NCBI GenBank assembly: GCA_004347965.1
Contig: QNVF01000009.1
Span: 1 to 37,089 of the forward strand
Direction of reading: 5' to 3'
Length of the DNA: 37,089 bases
Origin: Candidatus Nezhaarchaeota archaeon WYZ-LMO8
GTDB taxonomy: Archaea; Thermoproteota; Methanomethylicia; Nezhaarchaeales; WYZ-LMO8
The stretch's first letter is position 1. Each line of letters starts with the position of its first letter. Both the position numbers and the translations under genes were made by a program. Shown here piece by piece: positions 1 to 8,218 of this stretch. Under the pieces are notes generated by a model. The model was not told the DNA's origin. It saw only the letters and a program-made list of their open reading frames with translations, and did not search any database.

Positions 1-491
1 GAGTCTCTCAGGATCTTTCCTCTCTCAGCTAAACCAATACCAGCAGTGCTTATAACTATCCTGTCCACCTTACCTCTAGGCATAACTTTAAAGTCTCCAT
101 GTATCACTGCAGCTCCGACCTCCTCAACAGTTTCATTCATCGACTTTATGATTCTCTCTAAATCATCGAGGGAAAATCCCTCTTCAACTATTATGGAGTC
201 CATTATTGCTAAAGGTCTCGCACCCATGACCGCCAAATCATTTATGGTACCAGCTGCTGCAAGCCTTCCAATATCTCCTCCAGGAAAGAATATGGGGTCA
301 ACGGTATGACCATCCATCGTCAAGACCACCTCATAATCTCCAAGAGGTATCGTAGCTCCATCATCCATAGCATCCAGGCCAATTCCATCAAATACCCTCC
401 TTTGACTTATGTTATTTATGATGACGTTTTTGATGAGCTCGACCATTATGGTTCCGCCTGCACCATGTGCTAGCAGGACTTCTCTGCTCAC
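1..491 (-). CDS. hypE: Hydrogenase maturation factor HypE (carbamoyl dehydratase), N-terminal part
   Basis: The minus strand is open from a GTG at 491 to the window edge, giving about 163 residues. The ORF track shows only a shadow of it. The translation begins MSREVLLAHGAGG and contains DDGATIP, the block FFPGGDIGRLAAAGT, NDLAVMGA and a GDFKVMPRGK block, which are hallmarks of HypE in the PurM/AIR-synthetase-like ATP-binding superfamily. HypE dehydrates the thiocarboxamide on its C-terminal cysteine to make the cyanide ligand of [NiFe]-hydrogenase; that cysteine lies outside the window. The GTG start is preceded by GAGGGGGG, and a TATA-like element near 510-522 would place transcription start close to the start codon. 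No other hydrogenase gene is visible. The alternative family members PurM, ThiL and SelD are less likely given the FFPGGDIG block. Confidence 0.93.
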   Translation of the reverse strand, partial: MSREVLLAHGAGGTIMVELIKNVIINNISQRRVFDGIGLDAMDDGATIPLGDYEVVLTMDGHTVDPIFFPGGDIGRLAAAGTINDLAVMGARPLAIMDSIIVEEGFSLDDLERIIKSMNETVEEVGAAVIHGDFKVMPRGKVDRIVISTAGIGLAERGKILRD

Positions 492-509
492 AAAGCCCCC
501 CTCATCTGC

Positions 510-522
510 ATAAAGCTTATAA
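510..522. promoter_or_regulatory. Nearly palindromic TATA-like element shared by hypE and rps8e
   Basis: ATAAAGCTTATAA is almost self-complementary and lies between the divergent hypE (start 491) and rps8e (start 579). Read to the left, its spacing would initiate transcription near the hypE start codon. Read to the right, it would initiate around 545-550. A role in both directions is inferred from position and A/T content only. Confidence 0.4.
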
Positions 523-578
523 CCCCTTGTTTTTGAATTTTCCTCACTATACTTCAACAGTATGGAGTGGTCGAGTTA

Positions 579-962
579 ATGCCTCAATACCATGGCAGGG
601 ACCTAAGAAAACCAACAGGGGGTAAGATAAGACCTCATAGGAAGAAGAGGAAGTACGAGATGGGAGAGGATCCCATTGAGACCTTGCCTGCAGAGCAGGA
701 AAGTAGAATCAAGAAGAGAGTGAGAGGGGGAAACATAAAGATAAGCCTTAAGTATGCTGCATACGCCAATGTTCTAGACCCTGAGACCAATAAGGTCTAC
801 AAGCTTAAGATACTAAGGGTTAAGGAGAACCCTGCAAGCGTCGACTATTCTCGTCGAGGTGTGATAACTAGGGGGGCAGTAATTGAAACAGAGAAGGGGC
901 TTGCGAAAGTTACTTCTAGACCCGGCCAGGACGGCGTTGTAAACGCTGTATTACTTAAGTAA
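579..962 (+). CDS. rps8e: Small-subunit ribosomal protein S8e
   Basis: The 127-residue product starts MPQYHGRDLRKPTGGK, the typical N-terminus of archaeal S8e, and continues with a strongly basic region (IRPHRKKRKYEMG) and a C-terminal block ending in GVVNAVLLK. S8e is a small-subunit ribosomal protein found in archaea and eukaryotes. The ORF track starts at GTG 567, but ATG 579 is preferred: GGAGTGG lies about 8 nt upstream and the family begins at this MxxYxGxD motif. srp19 follows after 10 nt, so the two are probably cotranscribed. No anomaly is seen. Confidence 0.95.
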   Translation: MPQYHGRDLRKPTGGKIRPHRKKRKYEMGEDPIETLPAEQESRIKKRVRGGNIKISLKYAAYANVLDPETNKVYKLKILRVKENPASVDYSRRGVITRGAVIETEKGLAKVTSRPGQDGVVNAVLLK

Positions 963-972
963 ATGAGAGAAG

Positions 973-1284
973 GTGAAGACCATAATAGGTGATAGAAGCC
1001 GGATATTGATTTACCCTTGCTACTTAGATATCAACAAAAGCGAGTCTCTTGGAAGAAAGGTCCCTAAGAAGTATGCAGTGCCATCACCAAAAATCGAGGA
1101 GATATTTAGAGCAGCTCAACAATTAAATCTAGACCCCATGATCGAAGAAAAGCCGCATTCTTCTTGGTGGTGGGAAGAAGCATCAAGAGTATCTGTTAGG
1201 AAAGTGGCATCAAAGAGAAGCATTCTTATAATGATAGCCCGGAAGATTATGGAAGAGAGAAGAATTAAGGTGGGGGAGAAATAG
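973..1284 (+). CDS. srp19: Signal recognition particle 19 kDa protein SRP19
   Basis: The 103-residue protein opens with ILIYPCYLDINKSESLGRKVPK, which matches the SRP19 signature (W/YPxYxDxxxxxxxGRRxPK). SRP19 binds the S domain of 7S RNA and allows SRP54 to join, so it acts in cotranslational targeting to the membrane. It starts at GTG preceded by GAGAGAAG and follows rps8e closely. The length is normal for archaea. The lysine-rich C-terminus (RRIKVGEK) is typical. Confidence 0.95.
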   Translation: MKTIIGDRSRILIYPCYLDINKSESLGRKVPKKYAVPSPKIEEIFRAAQQLNLDPMIEEKPHSSWWWEEASRVSVRKVASKRSILIMIARKIMEERRIKVGEK

Positions 1285-1352
1285 GACTTTTGCACCTCTT
1301 ACGAGACCTTTTAAACCTAAATTAAGGAGCCCACATAGTTTCCTCAAGAAAC

Positions 1353-1361
1353 CTTTATATT
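1353..1361 (+). promoter_or_regulatory. TATA box for the gar1-tfb operon
   Basis: CTTTATATT lies 27-35 nt upstream of the gar1 ATG at 1388. That spacing predicts initiation only a few bases before the start codon, so the mRNA would be almost leaderless, which is common for first genes of archaeal operons. The 103-nt gap between srp19 and gar1 contains nothing else recognisable. Confidence 0.55.
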
Positions 1362-1387
1362 GAATTATTAAGAATATTCTCCCCGTC

Positions 1388-1657
1388 ATGAAGGAGACAA
1401 TAACTCTCCTAGGATCCGTACTTCACAAGTCAAAGAGCAATAAACTTGTGGTTAAAAGTTCTTCTAAGATCATCCCTAAGATAGGTGACCTAGTTTACGA
1501 CGACAAGGGCAGGATTGTAGGCTCAATATACGATGTGATAGGACTCGAGTCATCACCCTACATACTAATCAAGCCACTAAGTGAAGTAAGCCCGGATGAC
1601 TTAGAGCAAGTTAAAAAAGTTTATGTGATGTCTTCTTTCAAAGGTATTAGGAGATGA
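1388..1657 (+). CDS. gar1: H/ACA ribonucleoprotein protein Gar1
   Basis: This 89-residue protein has the small beta-barrel signature of archaeal Gar1: LGSVLHKSKSNKLVVKS, IPKIGDLVYDDKGRIVGSIYDVIG and SPYILIKPL. Gar1 binds Cbf5 in H/ACA RNPs and promotes product release during RNA-guided pseudouridylation of rRNA. It is the first gene of a run with tfb (4-nt gap), tfeB, rlmE and trm1. The archaeal gar1-tfb linkage is common. No cbf5 is present in this window. Confidence 0.92.
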   Translation: MKETITLLGSVLHKSKSNKLVVKSSSKIIPKIGDLVYDDKGRIVGSIYDVIGLESSPYILIKPLSEVSPDDLEQVKKVYVMSSFKGIRR

Positions 1658-1661
1658 GGAG

Positions 1662-2591
1662 ATGAAGGATCAACTGATCGATGAATCCGAGTTTAAATGT
1701 CCTGAGTGTGGAAGCACAGAGTTTTTCAGGGACTACAATCGTGCTGAAATGGCTTGTGCTAAGTGCGGGCTTGTAATAAGTGAACGTCTCATGGATTTAG
1801 GTCCTGAGTGGAGAGCTTTTGATTCTGAGCAGCAGGATAAGAGAGCTAGAGCAGGAGCTCCGTTAACACTCACGATTCACGATAAGGGGCTTTCAACAGT
1901 CATAAATTGGCATGGTAACGATAAGGCTTCAAGAAATATTAGTCCAGCTAAGAGAATGCAAATATATAAGTTAAAGAAGTGGCAGCAAAGATCAAGAGTT
2001 TCAAATACCTTCGAAAGGAACTTAACCTATGCTCTATCAGAGTTAGACAGGATAGCGTCTCAATTAGGCCTTCCAAGAAATGTGAGGGAGACTGCAGCAA
2101 TCCTCTATAGAAGAATGATTGAGGCTAGGATGATAAGGGGGAGGTCCATCGAGAGCATGGTTGCTGCTGTTATCTATGCTGCGTGTAGACAGAGTAAGAT
2201 CCCAAGAACACTTGACGAAATATCTCAGGCTTCTAACGTAAAGAAGCGGGAAGTGGGGAAAAGCTATAGACTCCTCTTGAGAACTCTCTTAGCAAAGATC
2301 ACGCCTATGGTATCGATAAACTTCATACCCCGTCTCGTTAACAAACTGAACCTTTCACATGATGTTCAAAGACTTGCCATAACCATTTTGGAGAAAGCGA
2401 GAAACATGGGCCTAACTTCTGGTAGGGGCCCTATGAGCATCGCTGCAGCATCCATCTACATAGCTTGTGTACTTCAACAAGTTAAATGCACTCAAAGGGA
2501 TATAGCCTCCTCGGCTAACGTGACTGAGGTCACAATACGTAATAGATACCAAGAACTTATGCGAAAGCTTGAATTTATAGTAACAATATAA
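1662..2591 (+). CDS. tfb: Transcription initiation factor TFB (TFIIB homologue)
   Basis: The 309-residue protein has an N-terminal zinc ribbon (C13-x2-C16 and C32-x2-C35), a B-reader/linker region (LGPEWRAFDSEQ), and two cyclin repeats at roughly 110-200 and 210-305, seen as the repeated pattern of AAxIYxAC and AAASIYIAC. TFB recruits RNA polymerase to TBP-bound promoters and contacts the BRE. The length is standard. Nine bases separate it from tfeB, which encodes another basal factor. Confidence 0.97.
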   Translation: MKDQLIDESEFKCPECGSTEFFRDYNRAEMACAKCGLVISERLMDLGPEWRAFDSEQQDKRARAGAPLTLTIHDKGLSTVINWHGNDKASRNISPAKRMQIYKLKKWQQRSRVSNTFERNLTYALSELDRIASQLGLPRNVRETAAILYRRMIEARMIRGRSIESMVAAVIYAACRQSKIPRTLDEISQASNVKKREVGKSYRLLLRTLLAKITPMVSINFIPRLVNKLNLSHDVQRLAITILEKARNMGLTSGRGPMSIAAASIYIACVLQQVKCTQRDIASSANVTEVTIRNRYQELMRKLEFIVTI

Positions 2592-2599
2592 CTCCTACT

Positions 2600-2962
2600 G
2601 TGAAGCAAGGTAAGAAGACGAGCGAGGACCTTTATGAAAAGGCTCTTGAGATAATAAGGAATGCGGGTCCTCAAGGAATTCTGCAGCGAGATCTATGGAA
2701 GGCTCTAAAAGTTAGTAGCCGTGAAGGCTCACGCATAGCTTCGACGTTAGAAAAAAGAAGCTTAATCATAAGGGAGCGCGTCCTTCAAGGGCGTTTCAAG
2801 ACCTTTAAGTTGATAGCTGTCTCCAACAATCTTAAAACAAGCTTAGAGGCGATAGGTGGCTGCCCCTGCTTTTCATGCACAAACTTGCTACGTTGTGGTA
2901 GTGGACAACAAATAAGCCCTGAGAACTGTGAGGACTTAACGGAGTGGTTATTGAAATCGTGA
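2600..2962 (+). CDS. tfeB: Transcription factor TFE-beta (RPC34/hRPC39 homologue), Fe-S winged-helix protein
   Basis: The 120-residue protein has a winged-helix domain at about 8-72 followed by a cysteine-rich tail with C88, C90, C93, C99 and C110 (CPCFSCTNLLRCG ... PENC). This is the layout of crenarchaeal TFE-beta, where four of these cysteines hold a [4Fe-4S] cluster. TFE-beta dimerises with TFE-alpha and helps open promoters. The TFE-alpha gene is in this window at 28762, and tfb is immediately upstream, which supports the assignment. It starts with GTG. Another Fe-S wHTH regulator is possible but less likely. Confidence 0.82.
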   Translation: MKQGKKTSEDLYEKALEIIRNAGPQGILQRDLWKALKVSSREGSRIASTLEKRSLIIRERVLQGRFKTFKLIAVSNNLKTSLEAIGGCPCFSCTNLLRCGSGQQISPENCEDLTEWLLKS

Positions 2963-2976
2963 GTTATTGATGAACC

Positions 2977-3612
2977 ATGTCGAGACGATGGCGAGCTGAG
3001 AGGTCAAAAGACCATTTTCACAAGATGGCAAAGAAATTGGGTTTCAGATCTCGTGCAGCCTTTAAACTCTTGGAAATCAATAAAAAGTTCGGTATTTTAA
3101 AGAGGGGTTACGTGGTTCTAGATGTGGGAGCCTATCCTGGAGGATGGCTGCAAGTAGCATCCAAAATAGTTGGTTCTACAGGCTTAGTTATAGGCATAGA
3201 TTTAAGACCTATAAGCAAGATGAGTGCACCCAACGTTAAGACCGTAATTGGTGATGTATGTGATGAGAGCCTTCATGATAAACTTGCAAGCATGATATCT
3301 CGTAAGATTGATGTGATATTATCTGATGCAGCACCTAAACTAACAGGAGTATGGTCGACAGATATAGCTCGACACTCTCACATAATTTACTGTATCCTCA
3401 AACTTGCTAACAAACTACTCAGGAAGGGAGGTACAGCCGTAATAAAGGCTTTTCAAGGAGAAGAATTAAACGAACTACTAATGGATATACGAAGTCTCTT
3501 TGGTGATGTACGTCTCTTTAAACCTAAGGCTTCACGACAGAGGAGTAGGGAAGTTTACTTAATATGTACTAGCTTCCATGGAGGTAACGATATAAATAGA
3601 GATGCTGCATAG
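2977..3612 (+). CDS. rlmE: Ribosomal RNA 2'-O-methyltransferase, RlmE/FtsJ family
   Basis: The 211-residue protein has the FtsJ fold: SRAAFKLLEIN, the SAM-binding LDVGAYPGGWLQV, IDLRPI, LSDAAPKLTG and the C-terminal REVYL. The K-D-K-E catalytic tetrad can be placed at K30, D117, K157 and E192. Family members methylate U2552 of 23S rRNA or 2'-OH positions in tRNA; the target here cannot be told from sequence. The gene sits between tfeB and trm1 with 14-15 nt gaps, so it is part of the operon. Confidence 0.92.
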   Translation: MSRRWRAERSKDHFHKMAKKLGFRSRAAFKLLEINKKFGILKRGYVVLDVGAYPGGWLQVASKIVGSTGLVIGIDLRPISKMSAPNVKTVIGDVCDESLHDKLASMISRKIDVILSDAAPKLTGVWSTDIARHSHIIYCILKLANKLLRKGGTAVIKAFQGEELNELLMDIRSLFGDVRLFKPKASRQRSREVYLICTSFHGGNDINRDAA

Positions 3613-3627
3613 AATGGATTACTGACC

Positions 3628-4812
3628 ATGTACATAAAGGTACCTCTTAAACTATTCTATGAAGGCAAGGTTAAGCTGCTATTACCCGATGACGAACTAC
3701 TAGGAGAGGAAGAAGCTAGAAGAATAGTCTTCTACAACCCCGTCATGTCCTTCTCCCGTGACTTCTCCATATGCATATTAAAGGCCTATGCAAAGTTGAA
3801 GGGGAAGAGGTATCTACGAATAGCTGAGCCATTGACTGCTAGTGGTGTTAGAGGTATTAGATATGCTAAGGAAGTTGAAGAAGTAGGTGAAGTGATAATC
3901 TCAGATGTTAACCCAATAGCCGTAAGGTTAGCGAGAATTAACGTCGTGTTGAACCAAGTACATGAGAAGATCGTTGTGAAGTTGTTCGATGCAAATACAT
4001 TGCTGTCTAGATATGGTGCTAGAGGTAAGAGGTTCGACTTCGTAGATATAGACCCCTTTGGCTCTCCATCTCCTTACGTAGATTCCGCTATAAGATCAAC
4101 TTCGATAGGAGGTGTTATAGCCTTAACGGCCACGGACATGCCTCCTCTTTGCGGTGTTTATCCTCACGTTGCTCTAAGACGTTATGGAGGTTTATCGTTA
4201 AGAACTGAGTACTGCCATGAACTCGCAGTAAGACTGGTACTAGGTCTTCTAGCTAGAGAAGCTGGTAAATACGAGCTCTCCATAAAACCTTTGATTGCTC
4301 ATAGCACGAGGCACTATATAAGGGTCTTCGTTGAGCTGTCCTCCTCGAAGAACGCCGCAACAAACATGGGCTACATATATCATTGTCACAAATGCTTGAA
4401 TAGACTTGTTGTTAGGTTTAAGGATTTATCTTCCACGAGAACTGAATGTGAAAGGTGTCATACGCAAATGGATGTTGCAGGTCCTCTATGGATAAGCTCA
4501 ATATTTGATAAGGCCTTCTGCGAAGAGACCCTCAAGATAGCTGAATCCTCAAATATGTCAAGCAAGAAGGAGCTTAGTAAGATTTTGAGATTGATAGTGA
4601 GTGAGGCTGATGGCCCTCCAACCTTCTATACGATCGATGCTATTTCTCATAAGTACAAGTTGAAGCAGCCCAAGATACAGCGCTTGATTGAGACTCTTCG
4701 CTCTCACGGCTTTTATGCTTCTCCAACACACTTTAACTTTAAAGGATTTAGATTCAATGGCGATATTGCTGAGCTAATCAAGATACTAGCTTGGCATGCT
4801 CGTCTTAACTAG
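3628..4812 (+). CDS. trm1: tRNA (guanine(26)-N2)-dimethyltransferase Trm1
   Basis: The 394-residue protein has Trm1 features: VFYNPVMSFSRDFSI near the N-terminus, the Rossmann methyltransferase core with EPLTASGVRGIRYA, FDFVDIDPFGSPSPY and LTATDMPPLCG, then a C-terminal domain with paired cysteines (CHKC and CERC) likely to bind zinc. It uses two S-adenosylmethionines to make m2,2G26 in tRNA. It is the last gene of the gar1 operon. Its final 27 bases overlap the end of the convergent HTH regulator gene. Confidence 0.96.
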   Translation: MYIKVPLKLFYEGKVKLLLPDDELLGEEEARRIVFYNPVMSFSRDFSICILKAYAKLKGKRYLRIAEPLTASGVRGIRYAKEVEEVGEVIISDVNPIAVRLARINVVLNQVHEKIVVKLFDANTLLSRYGARGKRFDFVDIDPFGSPSPYVDSAIRSTSIGGVIALTATDMPPLCGVYPHVALRRYGGLSLRTEYCHELAVRLVLGLLAREAGKYELSIKPLIAHSTRHYIRVFVELSSSKNAATNMGYIYHCHKCLNRLVVRFKDLSSTRTECERCHTQMDVAGPLWISSIFDKAFCEETLKIAESSNMSSKKELSKILRLIVSEADGPPTFYTIDAISHKYKLKQPKIQRLIETLRSHGFYASPTHFNFKGFRFNGDIAELIKILAWHARLN

Positions 4813-5775
4813 CTCATCAGGGTTAGTTATGCCTTCAAGATCTTGAGCGCTTATGATCCCTTCTTCGTGAAGGACTTTTCGTGTCACAATAAGACCTCCC
4901 ACCTTGGCAACCTCAGCCACATCCCTCAATACCTCTATCTCCTCTCTAAATCTATTACTAAGAGTCTCAATAGTCAAGATCAGTATGACTTTGCCCCTTT
5001 CACCATTCTTCTTAGCTATGAGATTGAAGGGAGCATCCTTAAATCTAAAAATGGAGAACCCAAGTCTCAATAGCTTTGAGGCCACCTCTTCTTGCAACCT
5101 CCACCTCCTACTTCTACTGATTATTGGCCTTCTCTCGCTTTCCTTAACTTCAGCTACCATGACGTCGCTTAAGATATCCACAGGTTTAAAAACCTTTAAT
5201 GCCTCTTCTTCACCCACGTACATGCTAAGGACTTCATAGAGCTTTGAGGCAACATCGATCGTCGCGTCTATCTCATCTTTCTCGTATTCGTAAATAGCTT
5301 TTCTTGAAACCCCTACAAGGTTAGCTAGATCTCCCAACGATAAGCCTATCTTTTCACGTTTTTCCCTCAACTTCTTACCATCAATCCTTACATACAATCT
5401 TCCACCTTTGTAGTAAACATAGTGTTTTTTCCCTTCAAAGTGTTCTCTGAGAGCATCAGGATGAACTATGTAAACTCCTTGTTTCTCATAAACTACCTCT
5501 CTATCTATATCGTGAGCCCCCTCTTTTTCTCCAACAATAAGTGGGGTAGCCCTTAAGGCATAACCCGCCCTCTTAATCTCCAAAGTACAACAACCTTTTA
5601 ATTCGTTGACGTCATTGAGGGCCTTAATCAAAACCAATGAGTCTCCACTCCTAGCAACAATGTTTATGGAGCTTCTCTCATTTGCATAAGGCTTTGAGGT
5701 TTCAAACCCACTTTCATGCAGTGCCTCAATAGTTTTAGCTAGGACTCTCTCTATGGGCACAGAGTTGCCCCTCAT
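4786..5775 (-). CDS. Archaeal HTH-type transcriptional regulator (conserved family)
   Basis: The 329-residue protein has a Cro/CI-type HTH in the middle (about 132-185: LREKREKIGLSLGDLANLVGVSRKAIYEYEK). The N-terminal domain resembles an endonuclease-like fold with VARSGDSLVLIKAL, and the C-terminal half appears to repeat this type of domain (LIAKKNGERGKVILILT). This matches a widely conserved but poorly characterised archaeal HTH regulator family. Its start overlaps the UPF0216 gene by 4 bp and its end overlaps trm1 convergently. Its regulon is unknown. Confidence 0.82.
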   Translation of the reverse strand: MRGNSVPIERVLAKTIEALHESGFETSKPYANERSSINIVARSGDSLVLIKALNDVNELKGCCTLEIKRAGYALRATPLIVGEKEGAHDIDREVVYEKQGVYIVHPDALREHFEGKKHYVYYKGGRLYVRIDGKKLREKREKIGLSLGDLANLVGVSRKAIYEYEKDEIDATIDVASKLYEVLSMYVGEEEALKVFKPVDILSDVMVAEVKESERRPIISRSRRWRLQEEVASKLLRLGFSIFRFKDAPFNLIAKKNGERGKVILILTIETLSNRFREEIEVLRDVAEVAKVGGLIVTRKVLHEEGIISAQDLEGITNPDELVKTSMPS

Positions 5776-6236
5776 TCCATACTGGGGACAAAACCTATAA
5801 CAGTTGTGGTTCTCAATCTACTACGCAAAATAGCTACGTAAGGTTTGTATAGAAAAGCTTTACCGTCATGGCGGTACACTGCCTCTTGGCCTAGAACTTT
5901 ATCTATAACTTGAACCTCTAAGTCCCCTCCACATATCATGTAAACACCTTCTCCCATCTCTATCATGCGTAGTATAATGATAGGTAACCTCAACTTGCCG
6001 TGATGTTGAGCTGGTAATATGTTAGCTATCATTTCAAGCTCTCTCTTATCCATTATAAGTTCGTCACCGGATTTTGTTAAAACCTTTGGTTCATCCATCT
6101 CTAACAGTTCTTTCAAAGTTTTGCTATCTCTAGGTAAATGATCATTTATCTTCTCAATCTCTTTTGCTAATATTCTGCTTACTCTATCTATAAAGTCTCT
6201 CTTAAGGTCTCTCATATCAGTTAACAACGTGTTCAC
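5772..6236 (-). CDS. UPF0216/DUF61 family protein of unknown function
   Basis: The 154-residue protein contains AKEIEKINDHLPRDSKTLKELL, LPAQHHGKLRLPIIILRMI and a closing block LYKPYVAILRSRLRTTTVIGFVP. These match the conserved archaeal UPF0216 family. No catalytic residues are known for the family. It lies between fibrillarin and the HTH gene with 4-bp overlaps on both sides, so it is translationally coupled to the C/D RNP operon. A role in RNA metabolism is only suggested by the neighbours. Confidence 0.78.
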   Translation of the reverse strand: MNTLLTDMRDLKRDFIDRVSRILAKEIEKINDHLPRDSKTLKELLEMDEPKVLTKSGDELIMDKRELEMIANILPAQHHGKLRLPIIILRMIEMGEGVYMICGGDLEVQVIDKVLGQEAVYRHDGKAFLYKPYVAILRSRLRTTTVIGFVPSME

Positions 6237-6922
6237 GTCCTACGTGCCAGTATCATTGCATGATCAACGTCGTAAGGCTCTAAGTGCACTACATGGACTA
6301 TTTCAAACCCTCCATCCCTTAAAGTCTCCATCTCCCTCTTGTAAACCTCTGAGGGCTCTTTAGTGACATCAATGCTTCTAGCCTTTATCGCTAGGAAAGC
6401 CCAACCACCTTTTTTGAGGTAAAAATCAGCATTGTCCACAAGAATCTTGCCTTGATAAGGTTGTGCAACGTCTTGGTATATGACATCTACCTCCTCCACT
6501 AGATGAGCATACTCAGCTGGTAAGCGTGCATCTGCTAGTATAGGTATGACATTTCTTCGGTGCTTAGCTACTCTCTCAAGGAACTCTCTCATAACCCTAG
6601 GGGAGAACTCTACACCATACACGCGCCCCTCAATACCGATTATATCAGAAACGTGGGAACATGTAGTTCCTGATGCTACTCCTAAATATAGAACCTTAAC
6701 GCCCTCGTTTAGAGGAGAAGTCTTTAGTCCCTTCATGAATGCTGCTGCAAGCTTAGATCTATAAGCATCCCATAGCCTAAGCTCCACAATTCCATGCTGG
6801 ATAAGGGTCTCGCCATAAACTTTGATTCCAGGAGCTAGATTGCGAGTTGCTAATCTTATACTACCATCATCCATCTCGACAACGTACACTCCACTTATAC
6901 TTTCGTGAGCTCTCACCTTCAC
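6233..6922 (-). CDS. flpA: Fibrillarin-like rRNA/tRNA 2'-O-methyltransferase
   Basis: The 229-residue product has fibrillarin motifs: GETLIQHGIVELRLWDAYRSKLAAAF, VLYLGVASGTTCSHVSDIIG (SAM site), VYGVEFSPRVMREF, DVIYQDVAQPYQG and FLAIKARSID. The K-D-K-H-type catalytic residues fit AAAF..K, the D of YQDVAQP and K of AIKAR. It is the methyltransferase of the box C/D sRNP and works with Nop5 and L7Ae. It starts at GTG and overlaps the end of nop5 by 4 bp. Confidence 0.97.
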   Translation of the reverse strand: MKVRAHESISGVYVVEMDDGSIRLATRNLAPGIKVYGETLIQHGIVELRLWDAYRSKLAAAFMKGLKTSPLNEGVKVLYLGVASGTTCSHVSDIIGIEGRVYGVEFSPRVMREFLERVAKHRRNVIPILADARLPAEYAHLVEEVDVIYQDVAQPYQGKILVDNADFYLKKGGWAFLAIKARSIDVTKEPSEVYKREMETLRDGGFEIVHVVHLEPYDVDHAMILARRT

Positions 6923-8133
6923 TTGCTCTTCCCCTCCTTCTTAGCTTTCTTTGGAACTTTCTTCTCTATGGTCTTCTTAGGTGGAGTCTTGTAAGCCTCC
7001 TTTATCTCTTTTATCCTATTCTTCAAGTCTTCCTTTAATTCGTCAGCCACATACTCTCCAGTAAAGAAGTCAACTCGAGCAGCTATTGCTATCTTTCCAG
7101 CCAATGCTCTAGCTATTTTACCCCTCTGCCACTTAGGTGATTTGTGTATTTCGGGGTACTGGAATATCACGCCATGCTTGGGAGGTTTACTTCCACTTCT
7201 TAGCGCTCTGAAGAGGGCTTTCTCAGCACCTAGCAATTGAATGGTGCTTGCAGGTAGTTTTGCTAATCTTTCTAATCCACCAGCAAGAGCTATGAGCCTA
7301 GCTCCCAAGACTGGACCGACTAGCTCCTTTAAGTTGGGGGCAACTTCGCCCATGACTTCATCTACGTATCTTCGTAGCCTCTCATTTACTTCGTAAAGTT
7401 TGAGGACTATGGAGGCAACGTCTCTTACAGCATCTACGTCTTTTTGTAGGATGTTGGCTCCAAGAGAGGTACCAGCCTCTAGGATCTTGGACATCTTGTC
7501 TCTTAGAGGGCCAAGCTTCTCTAAAACTTCCTTCTTCTTTATGCCATCTCTATGTCCTATGAGGATTAATGCCTTCACGAAATCTTCATGGTCTTTAATG
7601 GTGTTGCCAAGCTCAGGAAAGTGTACTCCATACCACTCTCTCAGCCTTGAAGCTAGTATGTTGAGCACCTTCTCGATTTCATCTATACAAGAGACTGCTT
7701 GAGCTACAAGCAGATCTCTTTTCTCAACAGCTTCAACTATTCTTCTAGCACTTAGATTGAAGGCTACTCTATGGAGAATTTTCAAAACTTTATCTTCACT
7801 TTCATCGTAACCAATCTTCACCGCAAGCTTAAACAATCGAGATCTTATAGATTTAGCCACCTTATTCGGAGCCTCTATTTTCACATTTTGAAAACCTGAA
7901 TTAACAAGAGCTTGTGCAACCTTAGGATCTTCGACTACAAGTTCATCAATGCCAAGCTTTTGAGCTTTCTCACATAACTCCTTGACTTCATCGATACCCT
8001 CCCCTTTACTTAGTAGGTAAAGTTTGTTCACCTGTTCTTCGTAGTCCTTCGGGAACAAGGCCTTTTCGAGCACCTCTCCTTCATCATTGCACAGTAGTAA
8101 GCCCATGAAGCTGCCTACAACGTAGCCCTTCAT
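6919..8133 (-). CDS. nop5: C/D box sRNP core protein Nop5/Nop56
   Basis: The 404-residue protein has a fibrillarin-binding N-terminal domain, a long coiled-coil helix pair (about 155-275), and the Nop domain with AGGLERLAKLPASTIQLLGAEKALFRAL and GVIFQYPEIHKSPKWQRGKIARALAGKIAIAARVD. It ends in a lysine-rich tail (KKVPKKAKKEGKSK). Nop5 bridges fibrillarin to L7Ae and the guide RNA. ATG at 8133 has GAGGAAG upstream. It leads the four-gene minus operon nop5-flpA-UPF0216-HTH. Confidence 0.97.
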   Translation of the reverse strand: MKGYVVGSFMGLLLCNDEGEVLEKALFPKDYEEQVNKLYLLSKGEGIDEVKELCEKAQKLGIDELVVEDPKVAQALVNSGFQNVKIEAPNKVAKSIRSRLFKLAVKIGYDESEDKVLKILHRVAFNLSARRIVEAVEKRDLLVAQAVSCIDEIEKVLNILASRLREWYGVHFPELGNTIKDHEDFVKALILIGHRDGIKKKEVLEKLGPLRDKMSKILEAGTSLGANILQKDVDAVRDVASIVLKLYEVNERLRRYVDEVMGEVAPNLKELVGPVLGARLIALAGGLERLAKLPASTIQLLGAEKALFRALRSGSKPPKHGVIFQYPEIHKSPKWQRGKIARALAGKIAIAARVDFFTGEYVADELKEDLKNRIKEIKEAYKTPPKKTIEKKVPKKAKKEGKSK

Positions 8134-8218
8134 ATCTTCTTCCTCTCTCTTTCCGACTTTAGTTAAATGGTTACCATGATAATATATAACTGTTTTCTAT
8201 TAAATTAAGGTGGTAATT

